Source: Komagataeibacter diospyri (lineage in GTDB: Bacteria; Pseudomonadota; Alphaproteobacteria; Acetobacterales; Acetobacteraceae). From it: a DNA stretch of 62,787 nt. The notes under the pieces were generated by a model. The model ran no database searches. It was not told the DNA's origin and saw nothing but the letters and a program-made list of their open reading frames with translations. Shown here in pieces: positions 61,718 to 62,787 of this stretch (the stretch's first letter is position 1; every line of letters begins with the position of its first letter). The translations under genes and the position numbers were made by a program. The stretch is taken from assembly GCF_006538165.1 (NCBI RefSeq), contig NZ_BDLU01000066.1, positions 1 through 62,787 on the forward strand, written 5' to 3'.

Positions 61718-62634
61718 GCGAGAATACTACAACGAAACCGGTCAAGGGCATTCTTCTGGCTGGTGGTTCGGGTACGCGCCTGCATCCCATGACGCAGGCA
61801 GTCAGCAAGCAGTTGCTGCCGGTTTATGACAAGCCGATGATTTTCTATCCGCTGTCCACGCTCATGCTGGCGGGGATACGCGATATCATGATCATCTCGA
61901 CGCCAGCGGACCTGCCACTGTTCCGCCGCCTTCTGGGGGATGGATCGGATCTGGGGGTAACCTTCACCTATCGCGAGCAGCCTTCACCCGATGGCATCGC
62001 GCAGGCCTTCATCATTGCCGATGACTGGCTGGATGATTCGCCATGTGGCCTGATACTGGGTGATAACCTGATTTTTGCCGACCATCTGGGCAAACAGTTG
62101 CGCGCCGCGGCCAACCGGCCAACCGGGGCCACGGTCTTTGCCTATGAAGTACGTGATCCCGAACGTTATGGCGTGGTCAGTTTCGCCCCAGACGGGCATG
62201 CGCTGGATATTGTGGAAAAGCCCACGCACCCGCTGTCGAACTGGGCTGTAACGGGGCTGTATTTCTATGACGGGCGTGTGCGCGAATATGCCTGCAGCCT
62301 GAAGCCTTCGCCGCGTGGGGAACTGGAAATTACCGACCTGAACCGGATTTACCTGCAAAATGGCGACCTGCATGTCCAGCGGCTGGGCCGCGGCTGTGCA
62401 TGGCTTGATGCCGGCATGCCCGACAGCCTGATGCAGGCGGGACAGTTCGTGCAGACCATCCAGTCCCGTCAGGGGTTACTGGTTGGTTCTCCGCATGAAG
62501 TGGCCTTCCGTCGTGGATTCATCGATGCGGCGGCGCTGGAAGCCTATGCAAAGCGCATGATAAAGACCGAGCTTGGGCGTGCGCTTATGGAAATTGCCAA
62601 TGCCGTTCCCGAAAAGGATGCCGAAGCGGCGTAG
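61714..62634 (+). CDS. rfbA: Glucose-1-phosphate thymidylyltransferase
   Basis: 306 residues. Signature [98 protein letters not shown] and [15 protein letters not shown]. It makes dTDP-glucose, the first step of dTDP-rhamnose synthesis. Last complete gene of the window. Confidence 0.97.
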   Translation: MSENTTTKPVKGILLAGGSGTRLHPMTQAVSKQLLPVYDKPMIFYPLSTLMLAGIRDIMIISTPADLPLFRRLLGDGSDLGVTFTYREQPSPDGIAQAFIIADDWLDDSPCGLILGDNLIFADHLGKQLRAAANRPTGATVFAYEVRDPERYGVVSFAPDGHALDIVEKPTHPLSNWAVTGLYFYDGRVREYACSLKPSPRGELEITDLNRIYLQNGDLHVQRLGRGCAWLDAGMPDSLMQAGQFVQTIQSRQGLLVGSPHEVAFRRGFIDAAALEAYAKRMIKTELGRALMEIANAVPEKDAEAA

Positions 62635-62644
62635 GGATCTTTTG

Positions 62645-62712
62645 AAAACAAATAAAAGGTTTTGAGTGCCGCCTTTTTTCAAAAAGGCGGCGTTCTTTTG
62701 AAGCTTTTTGGG
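62645..62712 (+). repeat. Dispersed palindromic repeat, copy 7 (best preserved)
   Basis: Core palindrome 62668-62691, arms GCCGCCTTTTT and AAAAAGGCGGC around TC, preceded by AATAAAAGGTTTTGAGT and followed by GTTCTTTTGAAGCTTTTTG. It begins about ten bases after the rfbA stop, and the stem could terminate rfbBA transcription. The rest of the window to 62787 holds no gene. Confidence 0.78.
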
Positions 62713-62787
62713 GGCTGTTGGGAATTGAGTTTTCTAAAGGGCCATGATGTGTTTCAAAGACCATATGGATCGCTTCATACTGACGGA

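Noticed and set aside
1..62787. CRISPR arrays, tRNA/rRNA genes, complete insertion sequences
   Set aside because: No regularly spaced repeats, no cloverleaf-like sequences and no transposase-like frames were recognised by eye; this is not a substitute for a dedicated search.

Overview
The window reads as chromosomal DNA of a cellulose- and acetan-forming acetic acid bacterium, most likely Komagataeibacter/Gluconacetobacter (Acetobacteraceae). The argument rests on gene content: a levansucrase/levanase pair beside a dedicated type II secretion system (T2SS), tandem GGDEF-EAL c-di-GMP proteins, and a complete acetan-type exopolysaccharide locus carrying the alpha-mannosyltransferase AceA. No database search was run; all calls come from motifs, length and gene order.

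Layout. 1-1921: N-terminus of a levanase (lsxB, cut by the window edge) and the levansucrase lsxA, both on the minus strand. 2220-14037: T2SS in two divergent operons; slt-gspL-M-N-D-K run left and gspG-O-E-F-H-I-J run right from a 45-bp gap. 14409-15344: a DMT-family permease. 15345-16450: 1.1 kb without a supported gene, AT-rich in its second half. 16451-20813: an MHYT-GGDEF-EAL protein and a PAS-GGDEF-EAL protein whose PAS domain has FixL-type heme residues. 21133-22929: a Hint (hedgehog/intein-type) domain protein with a repeat-rich N-terminal part. 23217-27731: acetoin-cleavage genes acoA, acoB, acoC, with a divergent AcoR-like regulator that lacks the AAA+ domain and a palindromic candidate operator. 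28187-32297: xylulokinase, a secreted yellow/MRJP-type propeller protein and an MFS sugar porter.

32518-62634 is polysaccharide territory. It begins with an FAD oxidoreductase, a DegT-type aminotransferase and an unassigned glycosyltransferase-like protein. Then come rfbD, rfbC, a secreted GH5 glucanase, a polymerase-like membrane protein and an acyltransferase (all minus); four side-chain glycosyltransferases (plus); ugd (minus); manC; and a gum-like operon (priming transferase, second glucosyltransferase, Wzc/GumC, AceA, Wzx flippase, outer-membrane barrel, Wza/GumB, second acyltransferase), followed by rfbB-rfbA. The seven sugar transferases match the seven sugars of the published acetan repeat, and the locus also makes or completes UDP-GlcA, GDP-Man and dTDP-Rha.

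Dispersed through the intergenic gaps from about 20.8 kb onward are at least seven copies of a palindromic repeat (core GCCGCCTTTTTT...AAAAAGGCGGC), usually next to gene ends. The least conventional items are the Hint protein, the short AcoR-like regulator, the oxidoreductase/aminotransferase/GT-like trio and the GH5 enzyme co-transcribed with the acetan polymerase.
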